A DNA stretch of 64,000 bases from Leptospirillum sp. (GTDB lineage: Bacteria; Nitrospirota; Leptospirillia; Leptospirillales; Leptospirillaceae): the NCBI GenBank assembly GCA_027315205.1, contig DAHUYM010000002.1:62001-126000 (forward strand). Reading direction: 5' to 3'. Made by a program: the position numbers and the translations under genes. Within the stretch, counting starts at the first letter, position 1, and each line of letters starts with the position of its first letter. The notes under the pieces are model-generated. The model was not told where the DNA came from. It did no database searches and saw only the letters and a list, made by a program, of their open reading frames with translations. Shown piece by piece: positions 8,614 through 17,122 of this stretch.

Positions 8614-8700
8614 GCGAGGGAATGGTTCTTATGCTAACGAACGCGTGTCTGTTATACTAGCATGCGACAAGACAGGTTCCAATGCCCGCCGCGGTGAGTG

Positions 8701-9183
8701 TCAGCGCTCCCTTTTTCCCCGGAAAAACGAACGGAGGAGCTCTCCGATCGGATCCGAGAGGACTCCATCCCGGACCCGTATCCTATGGGGCAATCGGGGA
8801 TCGTTTTGGAGATCGTAGAGAGACCCTGCAACCCCCCATTTCGGTTCGCGCAAGCCGAACACGACGGTTTCCACCCGTGCTTCGAGAAGAGCTCCGAAGC
8901 ACATAAGGCAAGGTTCCAGGGTCACATAGAGGGTCGCTTTCGTCAAACGGTAATTCCCGATGCGGGCCGCTGCCGATCTCAAGGCAAGGATTTCGGCATG
9001 CGCCGTGGGATCGTTCCGGGAAATCCGCTCATTGTGTCCCCTTCCGATGATCGTGTTGTCCGAGACAAGGATGGCCCCGATCGGGACTTCTTCGGCACGG
9101 AGGGAGAGTTCGGCTTCCTTCAGCGCTTCGGACATCCATTGTTTGTCCTGTTCGTCGAATCCGGATTGGGCGGATTGCCTCAT
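8701..9183 (-). CDS. tadA: tRNA-specific adenosine deaminase
   Basis: A 160-residue zinc deaminase that converts A34 to inosine in tRNA-Arg(ACG). The active-site HAEILAL supplies the zinc histidine and catalytic glutamate, and PCLMC the two zinc cysteines. Length and the VPIGAILV strand match TadA. It lies between tRNA-Ser(CGA) and the rest of the tRNA-Ser/SRP/dnaX region, a neighbourhood also seen in Bacillus (known synteny). Confidence 0.95.
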   Translation of the reverse strand: MRQSAQSGFDEQDKQWMSEALKEAELSLRAEEVPIGAILVSDNTIIGRGHNERISRNDPTAHAEILALRSAAARIGNYRLTKATLYVTLEPCLMCFGALLEARVETVVFGLREPKWGVAGSLYDLQNDPRLPHRIRVRDGVLSDPIGELLRSFFRGKRER

Positions 9184-9235
9184 GAATCCCGCTTCCTGTC
9201 CTTGACGATTTCATTCATAGGGGTGCCTAGAGCCC

Positions 9236-10075
9236 ATGGGAGAACGTCTCCAGAAGCAACCAAGCCCGTTCTTCGGGTTCAAAACCGCCATTTTGGGAAT
9301 CTCCGTTCTTTTCCTCGCGCACGGCGCAGTTGCGGAACCCCTTGTCCATCCGAACGATCCTCCCGCCCTCGCCAAGGGCTTGAATGAGGCCGCAGGCCTG
9401 ATTCTCGAGGAACACCCGCGAAGGGCCGTCGCTCTTTTGGTACGGTTCGAGAAAATCTATCCCGATTATGACATGGTCCATTTTCTGCTCGGGCTGGCTT
9501 ACGGAAAGCTCGACAAAAACGATCGCGCCGTCCGGGAAGAGCGCCAGGCCCTTGCCTTGAGCCCAAAAAACGAAGCCGCCCGGGTCAGCTACGGAATTGC
9601 GCTCGGCAATACCGGCCATTTCAGGAAGGAAATCCGACAGGAACGCCAGGCGCTCGCCCTGAATTCCCGGGATGAAGCTGCGTGGCAAGCGCTGGGCTGG
9701 GCCTACGCATCCCTTTCGAAATGGAAATTGGCCAGGGCGGCCGAAGAAAAGGCGCTCAGTCTCAACTCCTCGGATCCATCGGCCTACATGGTGCTCGGCG
9801 TCTCCCTGGCACACCTGGGGTTTGTCGAAGAGGGACTTTCAGAGGAAGCCCGCGGAGCCCGTCTTGCCCCGGAAGACCAGGGTATCAAACGGGCCATTGC
9901 CTGGATTTCCGGGATTCTCCATCCGATCCGGTCCGGAGAAACGCCCTCTCCCAAGATCAACCCCCTCCTGGCTCCGGACAAAGGGAACACGCCGCAGGGC
10001 GCGCCCAATATTTTGCCGCCTCCGGGACAAAACCTCCCGCCGGGTTCCGTCAGAGCCCCGGCGACGGCGCATTGA
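9236..10075 (+). CDS. Exported TPR-repeat protein
   Basis: A 279-residue protein with a signal sequence (about residues 13-33, ending AVAEP) and four to five tetratricopeptide repeats across residues 70-205. Two of the repeats share the unusual phrase ERQALAL. The last 60 residues are rich in proline and look disordered. It is probably a periplasmic scaffold; no partner is apparent because the neighbours are tadA (divergent) and serine tRNAs. Confidence 0.7.
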   Translation: MGERLQKQPSPFFGFKTAILGISVLFLAHGAVAEPLVHPNDPPALAKGLNEAAGLILEEHPRRAVALLVRFEKIYPDYDMVHFLLGLAYGKLDKNDRAVREERQALALSPKNEAARVSYGIALGNTGHFRKEIRQERQALALNSRDEAAWQALGWAYASLSKWKLARAAEEKALSLNSSDPSAYMVLGVSLAHLGFVEEGLSEEARGARLAPEDQGIKRAIAWISGILHPIRSGETPSPKINPLLAPDKGNTPQGAPNILPPPGQNLPPGSVRAPATAH

Positions 10076-10087
10076 CGGGCGCTTTCG

Positions 10088-10117
10088 TTGTCATCCAAAG
10101 AAGACCTATGATACATT
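10088..10117 (+). promoter_or_regulatory. Candidate promoter for the tRNA-Ser pair
   Basis: TTGTCA at 10088-10093 and TACATT at 10112-10117 with an 18-base spacer, 14 bases before tRNA-Ser(TGA). The -10 match is imperfect. Confidence 0.35.
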
Positions 10118-10131
10118 CTATCCTGGATTTT

Positions 10132-10217
10132 GGAGGGGTGGCCGAGCGGTCGAAGGCGGCGGTCTTGAAAACCGTAGAGCGAAAGCTCCGTGGGTTCGAA
10201 TCCTACCCCCTCCGCCA
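10132..10217 (+). tRNA. tRNA-Ser (TGA)
   Basis: A cloverleaf of 86 nt with acceptor GGAGGGG/CCCCTCC, an extended variable arm, anticodon TGA (CTTGAAAA context) and an encoded CCA. Confidence 0.96.
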
Positions 10218-10233
10218 TCGTCAGTCCAGCCGT

Positions 10234-10326
10234 GGAGAGGTGGCCGAGTGGTCGAAGGCGTCCGCCTGCTAAGCGGATGTGGGGTCAAAAACCCCACCCA
10301 GGGTTCGAATCCCTGCCTCTCCGCCA
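10234..10326 (+). tRNA. tRNA-Ser (GCT)
   Basis: A 93-nt serine tRNA with acceptor GGAGAGG/CCTCTCC, anticodon GCT (CTGCTAAG), a long variable arm with a GTGGGGT/ACCCCAC stem, and CCA. It lies 16 bases after tRNA-Ser(TGA), so the two are probably one transcript. Confidence 0.96.
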
Positions 10327-10542
10327 TATATTCATTCATTTTTTCCTCTCCGACCCATCAGGCCGTAACCGTAATCTTTAAGGGTCACGTGGCGCGATCG
10401 TGCGAAAAGACCCGGTCGCTTTGACGGAGTTGTTCATGCACAAGAGGGATCGGGTGTCCATATAGCCCGGGAAGCCGGTGCGTCGCCTGGAAGTTCAAGA
10501 GCCGGGACAGGGCTCTCAATCAGGTTTGGGCAGGATTGGACG

Positions 10543-11484
10543 ATGCTGACGTTATTCCCCTTTCTCGACGTTTTACCCCGGATCCGTCCAACGTCCTTCG
10601 CGACCGAAGGACTGGCTGACCGGCATCGGGAAGCGGTGCTCTTCACCCTTGGGGACACACCGGTCACACTGGCGGGAATGATCGATTTTGTCCTCATCAT
10701 TCTGGTCGGCATTGTCGCCCGAAACCTGATCCTCAGGGCGCTCAAAAAGAAGATCGCACAACAGGCGACCCCCCAGGCACGGCATCTCATGGGGATCTTC
10801 TCCTCGGCGACCGGCTATCTCGTCCTCGTCCTGACAGCGCTTATCGCCCTCGACAACATCGGGATCCGCATCACGTCCCTTCAGGGTTTGCTCGGCCTGA
10901 TCGGTCTTGGGTTCGGGATCGGTTTCCAGAGCGTGGCGGCGAATATCATCGCCATGTTCGTCATTCTCACCGAAAAGTTGATCCAGGTGGGGGATCTCAT
11001 CGAAATCGACGGGATACTCGGACACATCACCGAAATCCGGACACGGAGCACGACCATCATGAGCCGGGACAACGTGGCCATCATCATTCCCAACAGCCAT
11101 TTCATCACGAACAAGGTGGTGAACTGGAGCCACCTGGACCAGAAGGTGCGGCTCCATCTCAAAGTTGGCGTCGCCATGGACGTGGCAAAGCTTGAACTCG
11201 CAAGGACGGCCATGCTGGAGACCGCCCTGGCCCATCCCGAAGTATTGGAGGCTCCGCCGCCTGCTGTCTGGTTCACCGGTTTCGGCGAATCGTCGTTCGA
11301 TCTCGAACTCGTGTTTTGGGTCCAGGACGGGACCCTCCGGCATACCGTGGTCAGCGACCTGAATTTTGCGCTTGCCGAAAAGTTCAGGGCATTCGGCATC
11401 GAGCTTCCATACCCGTCCCGGACCGTCTATTTCCGGGGGGGACAGTCTCAGGGACCGCCGGCTCCGCCCTCAGCGGTCGGCTGA
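10543..11484 (+). CDS. MscS-family mechanosensitive channel
   Basis: A 313-residue inner-membrane protein. Three hydrophobic segments are visible (about residues 45-65, 88-106 and 112-145). The third is the glycine/alanine-rich pore helix of MscS (GLLGLIGLGFGIGFQSVAANIIA in part), followed by the beta domain (VGDLIEIDGILGHITEI, then IIIPNSHFI). It releases solutes on hypo-osmotic shock. It converges on prfC, overlapping its stop by 15 bases. A 216-base leader between the tRNAs and this gene shows no clear structure. Confidence 0.88.
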   Translation: MLTLFPFLDVLPRIRPTSFATEGLADRHREAVLFTLGDTPVTLAGMIDFVLIILVGIVARNLILRALKKKIAQQATPQARHLMGIFSSATGYLVLVLTALIALDNIGIRITSLQGLLGLIGLGFGIGFQSVAANIIAMFVILTEKLIQVGDLIEIDGILGHITEIRTRSTTIMSRDNVAIIIPNSHFITNKVVNWSHLDQKVRLHLKVGVAMDVAKLELARTAMLETALAHPEVLEAPPPAVWFTGFGESSFDLELVFWVQDGTLRHTVVSDLNFALAEKFRAFGIELPYPSRTVYFRGGQSQGPPAPPSAVG

Positions 11485-13173
11485 AGACGTTCTGAAGGTT
11501 CGGGGGGAGGTGCCGTGGAATGCAAGTCCTGGGTATTTCTCGACGACGTACCGAAGCGCCCACTCGTTCCGGAAGAGTGCCACGGGCATTTTTTCCCGGT
11601 CGTAGACCAACAGGGTGTCGAGGGTATTGGCCAGGGCGGCGATTTTCCCGGAATCCCCTGTCACCCACCGGACCCTGTCGTAGCTTAGCGGCTCGAGTTT
11701 CGCCCGGACCTTGTATTCGTGCTCCAGCCTGAACTTGAGGACGTCAAACTGAAGTTGCCCCACCGCACCGACCAGAATTTCCCGTTCGCCTTCCGGATCG
11801 AGGCCGAATATCTGAATGGCTCCTTCTTCGGCGATCTGGTTCAAACCCTTCCGCAGATGCTTTCGCTTCAGAGGATCTTCGATCTGGACTCTGACGAAGA
11901 ATTCGGGAGAGAAGTGCGGGATCCCTTCGAACAGAAAATCGCCCTTTTCTGCCAGCGTATCGCCGATATGGAAGATATTCGGGTCATGGAGTCCGATGAT
12001 ATCCCCCGGGTAGGCTTCCTCGACCATTTCACGTTTCTGTCCCAGGAACTGTAACGTCTTCGAAAGCTTGATCTCTTGACCGGTATTGACGTTCCGGACC
12101 GACATCCCCTTATGAAAGATTCCGGAACAGATTCTGAGGAACGCGAACCGGTCCCGGTGCTGGGGATCCATGTTCGCCTGGATCTTGAAGATGAAGCCTG
12201 AAAACTGGGGGGTGTCGGGAGCGATAGGACCCCTGTCGCTCGTATGGGGGCCGGGAGAGGGGGCAAGACGCAGAAATGCGTTCAGGAATAGCTCCACTCC
12301 GAAATTGTTCAGGGCGCTTCCGAAGAAAACCGGGGTGACCGATCCCGAGCGAAACAGTCCAGGATCCCAGAGATCGGAATCCGATGTGAGGAGATCCAGT
12401 TCCTCGCGGAACTCCTGGTCCAGGCCGATCCCCTCCAGGAGCGAATTCAATCCGGGATCATTCTCGTCCAGTACGCTTTCGGCGGAACGCTGACCTCCGT
12501 GTTCACGGGAAGTATAAAGATGGGCCTTGCGGCCGGCAAGGTCGAAAACGCCCCGGAACGTTCGACCCATCCCGATTGGCCAATTCATCGGCAGGGCTCT
12601 TATGGACAGGGTTTTTTCGATTTCCGAGAGAAGGGTGAGCGGGGGCAGTCCTTCACGGTCGATCTTGTTGATGAAGGTCACGATAGGGAGATTCCTGAGG
12701 CGCGCCACTTCAAAAAGTTTCAGGGTCTGGGGCTCGATGCCCTTAGCCCCGTCCAGTAGCATGATCACCGAATCCGCCGCTTCCAGCGTCCGGTAGGTAT
12801 CCTCGCTGAAATCCTTGTGTCCGGGGGTGTCCAGGAGATTCACCGCGAACCCCTTGTAGTCGAACTGCAACGCGCTCGATGTGACACTGATCCCCCGCTG
12901 GCGTTCGATCTCCATCCAGTCGCTCGTTGCGTATCGGGCCGCTTTGCGGCTTTTGATCGACCCTGCCAGGTGGATCGCCCCTCCGTAGAGAAGGAATTTC
13001 TCTGTCAATGTCGTTTTCCCGGCGTCCGGATGGGAAATGATCGCGAAGGTCCGCCTCCGGAGAATCTCCTCATCGAGACGCGATGCCATGGGTGAATCGG
13101 TTTCCGGGATATTTTCCAACGCATTCCTTTCCTGTCCGGAGGATGCCGGGAAGTCTGGACCCCGTTCCGTCAC
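11470..13173 (-). CDS. prfC: Peptide chain release factor 3
   Basis: A 567-residue translational GTPase that recycles RF1/RF2 after termination. The G domain has SHPDAGKTTLTEK (G1), the RGISVTSSA switch (G2), DTPGHKDFSEDTYR (G3) and FINKIDRE (G4). The RF3-specific length and C-terminal half (VGAVGQLQFDVLKFRLEHEY) separate it from EF-G. The start is GTG at 13173, overlapping the recR stop by four bases (GTGA). An internal ATG at 13089 would give about the usual family length. Confidence 0.95.
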   Translation of the reverse strand: MTERGPDFPASSGQERNALENIPETDSPMASRLDEEILRRRTFAIISHPDAGKTTLTEKFLLYGGAIHLAGSIKSRKAARYATSDWMEIERQRGISVTSSALQFDYKGFAVNLLDTPGHKDFSEDTYRTLEAADSVIMLLDGAKGIEPQTLKLFEVARLRNLPIVTFINKIDREGLPPLTLLSEIEKTLSIRALPMNWPIGMGRTFRGVFDLAGRKAHLYTSREHGGQRSAESVLDENDPGLNSLLEGIGLDQEFREELDLLTSDSDLWDPGLFRSGSVTPVFFGSALNNFGVELFLNAFLRLAPSPGPHTSDRGPIAPDTPQFSGFIFKIQANMDPQHRDRFAFLRICSGIFHKGMSVRNVNTGQEIKLSKTLQFLGQKREMVEEAYPGDIIGLHDPNIFHIGDTLAEKGDFLFEGIPHFSPEFFVRVQIEDPLKRKHLRKGLNQIAEEGAIQIFGLDPEGEREILVGAVGQLQFDVLKFRLEHEYKVRAKLEPLSYDRVRWVTGDSGKIAALANTLDTLLVYDREKMPVALFRNEWALRYVVEKYPGLAFHGTSPRTFRTSSADR

Positions 13174-13814
13174 ATCGGTCTCCGGGCTTCCACGGAACGG
13201 ATCAGCGTGATGTCGTCGACATACTCAAGCTCCAGGCCGATCGGAATGCCGAACGCGATCCGGCTGACCCGGAGGCCCATGGGCTTGAACAGTCTCGAAA
13301 GATACAGGGCCGTGGCTTCCCCTTCCGTCGTCGGTGAGGTTGCGATGATCAGTTCGTGGACCTCTCCCGTTTCTACGCGTGCATGCAGTTCCCGGATACG
13401 GAGGGCCTCCGGGGTTATGCCTTCCAGGGGGGACAAGCGTCCCATCAGGACATGGTAGAGTCCCCGGAACTCTCCGGAACGTTCCACGGCATACAGGGTC
13501 TGGACGTCCTCGACGACCATGATCGTGGAGCCGTCGCGGGACAGATCGCAGCACAGGGCACATGTCGATGTCTCTTCGAGGGTCTGTTCCATGATGTTCT
13601 GGCACGTAGGGCACAGGACCAGTTCTTCTCTCAGCCGGCCGAGCTCGCGCGCCAGGCGTTCCACCTCTTCTTCCGGCACCTTCAGAAGATGGAACGCCAG
13701 CTTCGTGGCCGTTTTTATCCCGATTCCGGGCAAGGACCGGAACGATTCGATGAGTCGGTGGAACGGAAGGGGATAGGGTGTGGCCCGGAGCCCCTTCGGA
13801 TCAATCAGGGCCAT
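13170..13814 (-). CDS. recR: Recombination protein RecR
   Basis: A 214-residue partner of RecO/RecF in gap repair. It shows the helix-hairpin-helix (LPGIGIKTATKLAFHLL), a four-cysteine zinc finger (CPTCQNIMEQ with CALC, about residues 68-88) and the Toprim core (IMVVEDVQTLYAVE). It lies four bases after ybaB in the dnaX operon, the usual arrangement. Confidence 0.96.
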   Translation of the reverse strand: MALIDPKGLRATPYPLPFHRLIESFRSLPGIGIKTATKLAFHLLKVPEEEVERLARELGRLREELVLCPTCQNIMEQTLEETSTCALCCDLSRDGSTIMVVEDVQTLYAVERSGEFRGLYHVLMGRLSPLEGITPEALRIRELHARVETGEVHELIIATSPTTEGEATALYLSRLFKPMGLRVSRIAFGIPIGLELEYVDDITLIRSVEARRPM

Positions 13815-13818
13815 CGGA

Positions 13819-14136
13819 TCAAAGACCCGGAAATCCGCCGGGAAGTCCCGAGGGCAATCCCGTGGCTTCGATAAACGATTTGGCCATGAGTTCGCGGGCT
13901 TTCCCCATCCCGTCGTTGACGGCGGCCACGATGAGATCCTCGATAAAGGAAGGCTCCTCAGATTTCAGGATCTGGGGTTCTATGTGAAGCGAAACCAACT
14001 CCATCTTTCCGTTTACAATCGCCGTCACCATTTGTCCTCCGGACGAGCCTACGACCGTTTTCCGGGCCGCCTCTTCCTGAAGGCGAGCCATTTTTTCCTG
14101 CATTTCCTGGGCTTTTTTCAAGAAATCCGGCATCAT
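13819..14136 (-). CDS. ybaB: YbaB/EbfC nucleoid-associated protein
   Basis: A 105-residue DNA-binding dimer of the YbaB/EbfC family, with an N-terminal helix (FLKKAQEMQEKMARLQEE) and a central beta region around SGGQMVTAIVNGKMELVSLHI. Its ATG overlaps the dnaX stop by four bases (ATGA) and recR follows. This is the conserved dnaX-ybaB-recR order. Confidence 0.94.
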   Translation of the reverse strand: MMPDFLKKAQEMQEKMARLQEEAARKTVVGSSGGQMVTAIVNGKMELVSLHIEPQILKSEEPSFIEDLIVAAVNDGMGKARELMAKSFIEATGLPSGLPGGFPGL

Positions 14137-15773
14137 GGCGTCTGTTTCTCCTGGGGTGGGATGGAGGGTTCTTCAAACGAGCCCTTACGGGTGGCGATGA
14201 TTTGCCCTCCGAAGAGGGACAGGGCTTCACGGACCAGAGGGTCGTTCTTCACGAGAGAATCCATGGACTGGGACTCATCGGAGGGGTCAGGGGTTCCTGA
14301 CATCACGGATATCCGGACCGTATGTCCCAGGGATCGCGAGAGAGCCCGGACAATGTCCGGATGGGATTCGAGAATTCTTTTTTCGAAGAACCCGTTCGGC
14401 GCCCGGAGAATATAATGATCCTCCTCCGTCCGGGACACGTCACATTGATCGAGAAGGTCCCTGAGGGTCCCGGGCATGTCGGACCATTCGGCGATGACGC
14501 TGCGCCAGTTCTTGGACAGACGGATGTCCCGGGACGGAGGATTGCTTGAACCTTTTTCGGTGCCGGATTTTTGAGTTTCCCGGGACGAGGAAGGGGCGGA
14601 AAGGTTCTGGGCTGGTGGTTTGGGCGAGTGCGGTTCCGCGGACTCCAGCCTTTTCAGGATTTCGGGGATCGGAAGGACGTTCCGGATATGCGCGATCCGG
14701 CATAGGATCAGGAGGAATGTGACGCCCGCCTGGGACGAACGGCGAATTTCGTCTTCCCCGCGAAGAAGAACGGAAAGGGCCTGTTCGAGAAGGAAAGGCG
14801 TCGGTTCCGATTGTGGGGGAATGTCGGGAATCTCCTCGGGAGCCCATCCGAAGCGCGGATTGCCCAGTGGACAGTCCAGCGTCTTGGACAGAAGGAGGTC
14901 CCTGACTTTCATCCCGAGAGATCGAAGGGACATTCGGGGGTCGACTCCTCGGGAGAGGATGGCGTCGGTTTCTTTGACAACCTGTTCCAGGTTCCCGGTC
15001 AGGAGGGCTTCCAGAAGCCGTTTTTCCGGAAGCCCTCCGGCCGTTCCGAGAAAAAGGGCGATGTCCTCTTCCGACCGCAGTCCGTCGGAAAGGAAACGGA
15101 CCTGATCCAAAAGGCTCAGGCCGTCTCGCATGCTTCCACCGGCAGCCCTGGCCAGGAGGTTCAGTGTCGACCGCTGAAAGGGAATGCCTTCTTCGCGGGA
15201 GATCTTCTCCAGTTCCTGGGTGATCTCGGCGACATTCAGCGAACGGAAACGAAAATGCTGGCACCGGGAAAGGATCGTATCCGGGATTTTGTGGTCTTCG
15301 GTCGTGGCGAAGACGAAGACGACATGGGGAGGGGGTTCCTCCAGAGTTTTCAGAAGCGCATTGAAAGCGGCCTGGGACAGCATGTGGACTTCATCGATGA
15401 TGTAGACGCGGGTCCGGCTCTTGAGAGGAAGGTACCGGATCCCTTCGCGGAGCGTGCGAACGTCGTCGACGCTCGTATGGGAGGCGCCGTCGATCTCACA
15501 CACGTCCGGAGCGCTTCCCTGGGTAATTTCTCGGCAGGACTCGCATTCCTGGCAAGGGTTTGGGGTCGGACCTTTCTCGCAGTTGATCGCCTTGGCCAGA
15601 ATCCGGGCCACCGTGGTCTTTCCCACACCCCGTTCGCCCGAAAAAAGAAAGGCCTGGGGAAGCTTACGGGCTTTCAGGGCGTTTGTAACCGCCCGGACGA
15701 CGAACTCCTGGCCCACCAGATCTTCGAAGGTCTGCGGGCGCCATTTTCTTGCAAGTGACAGTACGGTTGACAT
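14133..15773 (-). CDS. dnaX: DNA polymerase III subunits gamma/tau
   Basis: A 546-residue clamp-loader ATPase. Walker A GERGVGKTT is near residue 46, the zinc cysteines are in the CEKGPTP-CQECESC segment, the Walker B-type sequence IIDEVHMLS follows, and the SRC sensor (LSRCQHF) is present. The C-terminal half is a variable tau-like region. I start at ATG 15773 because the alternative TTG at 15800 touches the end of the SRP RNA. No convincing -1 frameshift heptamer was found; the only A-rich run (around 14376) is out of register. Confidence 0.95.
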   Translation of the reverse strand: MSTVLSLARKWRPQTFEDLVGQEFVVRAVTNALKARKLPQAFLFSGERGVGKTTVARILAKAINCEKGPTPNPCQECESCREITQGSAPDVCEIDGASHTSVDDVRTLREGIRYLPLKSRTRVYIIDEVHMLSQAAFNALLKTLEEPPPHVVFVFATTEDHKIPDTILSRCQHFRFRSLNVAEITQELEKISREEGIPFQRSTLNLLARAAGGSMRDGLSLLDQVRFLSDGLRSEEDIALFLGTAGGLPEKRLLEALLTGNLEQVVKETDAILSRGVDPRMSLRSLGMKVRDLLLSKTLDCPLGNPRFGWAPEEIPDIPPQSEPTPFLLEQALSVLLRGEDEIRRSSQAGVTFLLILCRIAHIRNVLPIPEILKRLESAEPHSPKPPAQNLSAPSSSRETQKSGTEKGSSNPPSRDIRLSKNWRSVIAEWSDMPGTLRDLLDQCDVSRTEEDHYILRAPNGFFEKRILESHPDIVRALSRSLGHTVRISVMSGTPDPSDESQSMDSLVKNDPLVREALSLFGGQIIATRKGSFEEPSIPPQEKQTP

Positions 15774-15800
15774 GTGGGGTTCCGGTCGAAGGGAGGCCAA

Positions 15801-15924
15801 GTCTTCGGAAGGGGAACCAGGTAAATCCGGGGCACACGAAGCATTCCGCTACCGTTGCTTCCTTCCGGACCTGGCGGGGTTCACGGGGCTCTGTTGCACG
15901 GAGCCTGGCTCCCCTCCCGAAGAC
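15801..15924 (-). ncRNA. ffs: 4.5S / SRP RNA (small bacterial type)
   Basis: The minus strand carries the diagnostic SRP RNA apical domain (CCAGGTCCGGAAGGAAGCA followed by GGTAGCG) inside a long hairpin whose ends pair (GTCTTCGG with CCGAAGAC). This is the Ffh-binding RNA of the signal recognition particle. It lies 26 bases after tRNA-Ser(GGA) and just before dnaX on the same strand. End positions are set by the terminal helix and may be off by a few bases. Confidence 0.93.
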
Positions 15925-15950
15925 TTTCGTTTTTAATGAAAATCTTCAAG

Positions 15951-16043
15951 TGGCGGAGAGAGGGGGATTCGAACCCCCGAGGCACTTTTTAGGCACCTAC
16001 ACGATTTCCAGTCGTGCTCCTTCGGCCGCTCGGACATCTCTCC
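15951..16043 (-). tRNA. tRNA-Ser (GGA)
   Basis: A 93-nt serine tRNA on the minus strand with acceptor GGAGAGA/TCTCTCC, anticodon GGA (CTGGAAAT), a large variable arm and CCA. It completes the CGA, TGA, GCT, GGA set and probably heads the SRP-dnaX transcript. Confidence 0.96.
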
Positions 16044-16108
16044 ACTTTTCCTGTCGAGGCGACAGACATTCAAGCAGAATATAAGAACGGTTTCATAATG
16101 ACAAGGGG

Positions 16109-16351
16109 CTACGAGACCGTCATGATTCTGTCGGAATCCCGGATGATGCGGTACAGATCGTTCCAGGAAAGGGCAGGGTGGTCTGCCGGGGAAGAGCCGC
16201 CGACCCGGTACACCCGTTCCCCTTCCACGGAATCCCAGCGGGCGGAAGGGCCTATCAGGACGAGGGAGACGTCTTTGTCGGTTTTCAGGACCCGTCGGAT
16301 GAACCGGGTTTCGGAGGCCAAAAGAGGGTTGCGTGCTAGGATCAGTGTCAT
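16109..16351 (-). CDS. DsrH/TusB-like small protein
   Basis: An 80-residue protein, last in a tusA-led minus-strand cluster. Length and pattern resemble TusB/DsrH: an N-terminal strand MTLILARNP, a middle strand VSLVLIGPSA, and a C-terminal segment ending in DRIMTVS. The resemblance is weak and rests partly on gene order (TusA, TusD-like, TusC-like, then this). If right, it would be the third subunit of a TusBCD/DsrEFH-like sulfur relay. Confidence 0.45.
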   Translation of the reverse strand: MTLILARNPLLASETRFIRRVLKTDKDVSLVLIGPSARWDSVEGERVYRVGGSSPADHPALSWNDLYRIIRDSDRIMTVS

Positions 16352-16374
16352 ACCGCCTCTTTAGAGACTGCAAG

Positions 16375-16743
16375 TCAGAAAAAAAGGAAGTGTGAGAACC
16401 GGGAAATGTACTCCGACAGCTCTTCCGGCGTCATGGGCTTTGCCCCCGGGGGAGCTGGCCGTGAGGAGTCCGGTTCGTAATAGATCTCGACCCCCATCTC
16501 GGGAAACGCCGTCCAGAACTTCATCAGGATCTCCCCGTCCTCCAGGTCCTCGAGATCGTCGTCGAAGAGAGATAGCGCCTCTTTGAAGAGGTAAACGCTG
16601 ACGGGAATTTCCCCGCCTGAAAGACCTGCCGTGACCCGGACCGCTTCCGCGGGTCGGGGGGATTCCTTCGGATCGCTTTTGATGAATACCAGCGTTGCGT
16701 TGGAGAGTTCGGGAGGAGATGGAGTTCCGGATATTCCTGACAC
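16375..16743 (-). CDS. DsrF/TusC-like protein lacking cysteine
   Basis: A 122-residue DsrE/F-fold candidate (ATLVFIKSDP, then RVTAGLSGGEIPVSVYLFKEALSLF). It contains no cysteine, as expected of a structural TusC/DsrF-type subunit rather than a sulfur donor. A proline-rich insert follows residue 93. The start is GTG at 16743 with AGAGGG eight bases upstream. It lies 21 bases after the TusD-like gene. Confidence 0.5.
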   Translation of the reverse strand: MSGISGTPSPPELSNATLVFIKSDPKESPRPAEAVRVTAGLSGGEIPVSVYLFKEALSLFDDDLEDLEDGEILMKFWTAFPEMGVEIYYEPDSSRPAPPGAKPMTPEELSEYISRFSHFLFF

Positions 16744-16764
16744 GCAAAGTCCCTCTTTAGGAAA

Positions 16765-17067
16765 TTAGTTGAAGGAAAGAAACCGGTCGCACCCTTCCAT
16801 CAGCTGGGTGAGAACGACAAGGCCGCAAAAAGTCGTTTTCCCGGGGTCGAAGATCTTCCGGTTTTGGGCTCCGTAGGCGCAACTGTACACGTGTACCCCC
16901 CGGTCGACAAGTTCGTGGACCCACGGGTCCTTGAGATAGAGGGTCCCGTCGTCCAGAAGATAGAGGTAGACAGTATCCTTTTTCCCAAGCGCTTCCTCGA
17001 CGAGCGAACGAACGATCTGTCCGTCGTTCTTGTCGGGAAGGGTCGAAAGAAGGATTCCAAGTTTCAT
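16765..17067 (-). CDS. DsrE/TusD-like sulfur-transfer subunit
   Basis: A 100-residue DsrE-family protein (MKLGILLSTLPD, then TVYLYLLDDGTLYLKD). It has cysteines in VYSCAYGAQ, FCGLVV and EGCDRF; the first is in the position of the persulfide cysteine of TusD/DsrE. I start at ATG 17067 because the longer frame (17163) runs into the tusA gene and its extra 32 residues are not DsrE-like. It lies 55 bases after tusA. Confidence 0.65.
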   Translation of the reverse strand: MKLGILLSTLPDKNDGQIVRSLVEEALGKKDTVYLYLLDDGTLYLKDPWVHELVDRGVHVYSCAYGAQNRKIFDPGKTTFCGLVVLTQLMEGCDRFLSFN

Positions 17068-17122
17068 GGCTTTCTCGCCCTGGGATGTTTTGGAAGGCAT
17101 CGGTGACGGCGGGAGAACCGGA

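Noticed and set aside
14370-14395. dnaX programmed frameshift site
   Set aside because: The run of six A is in the wrong register for an A AAA AAG slippage heptamer and lies close to the C-terminus, not at the tau/gamma boundary.
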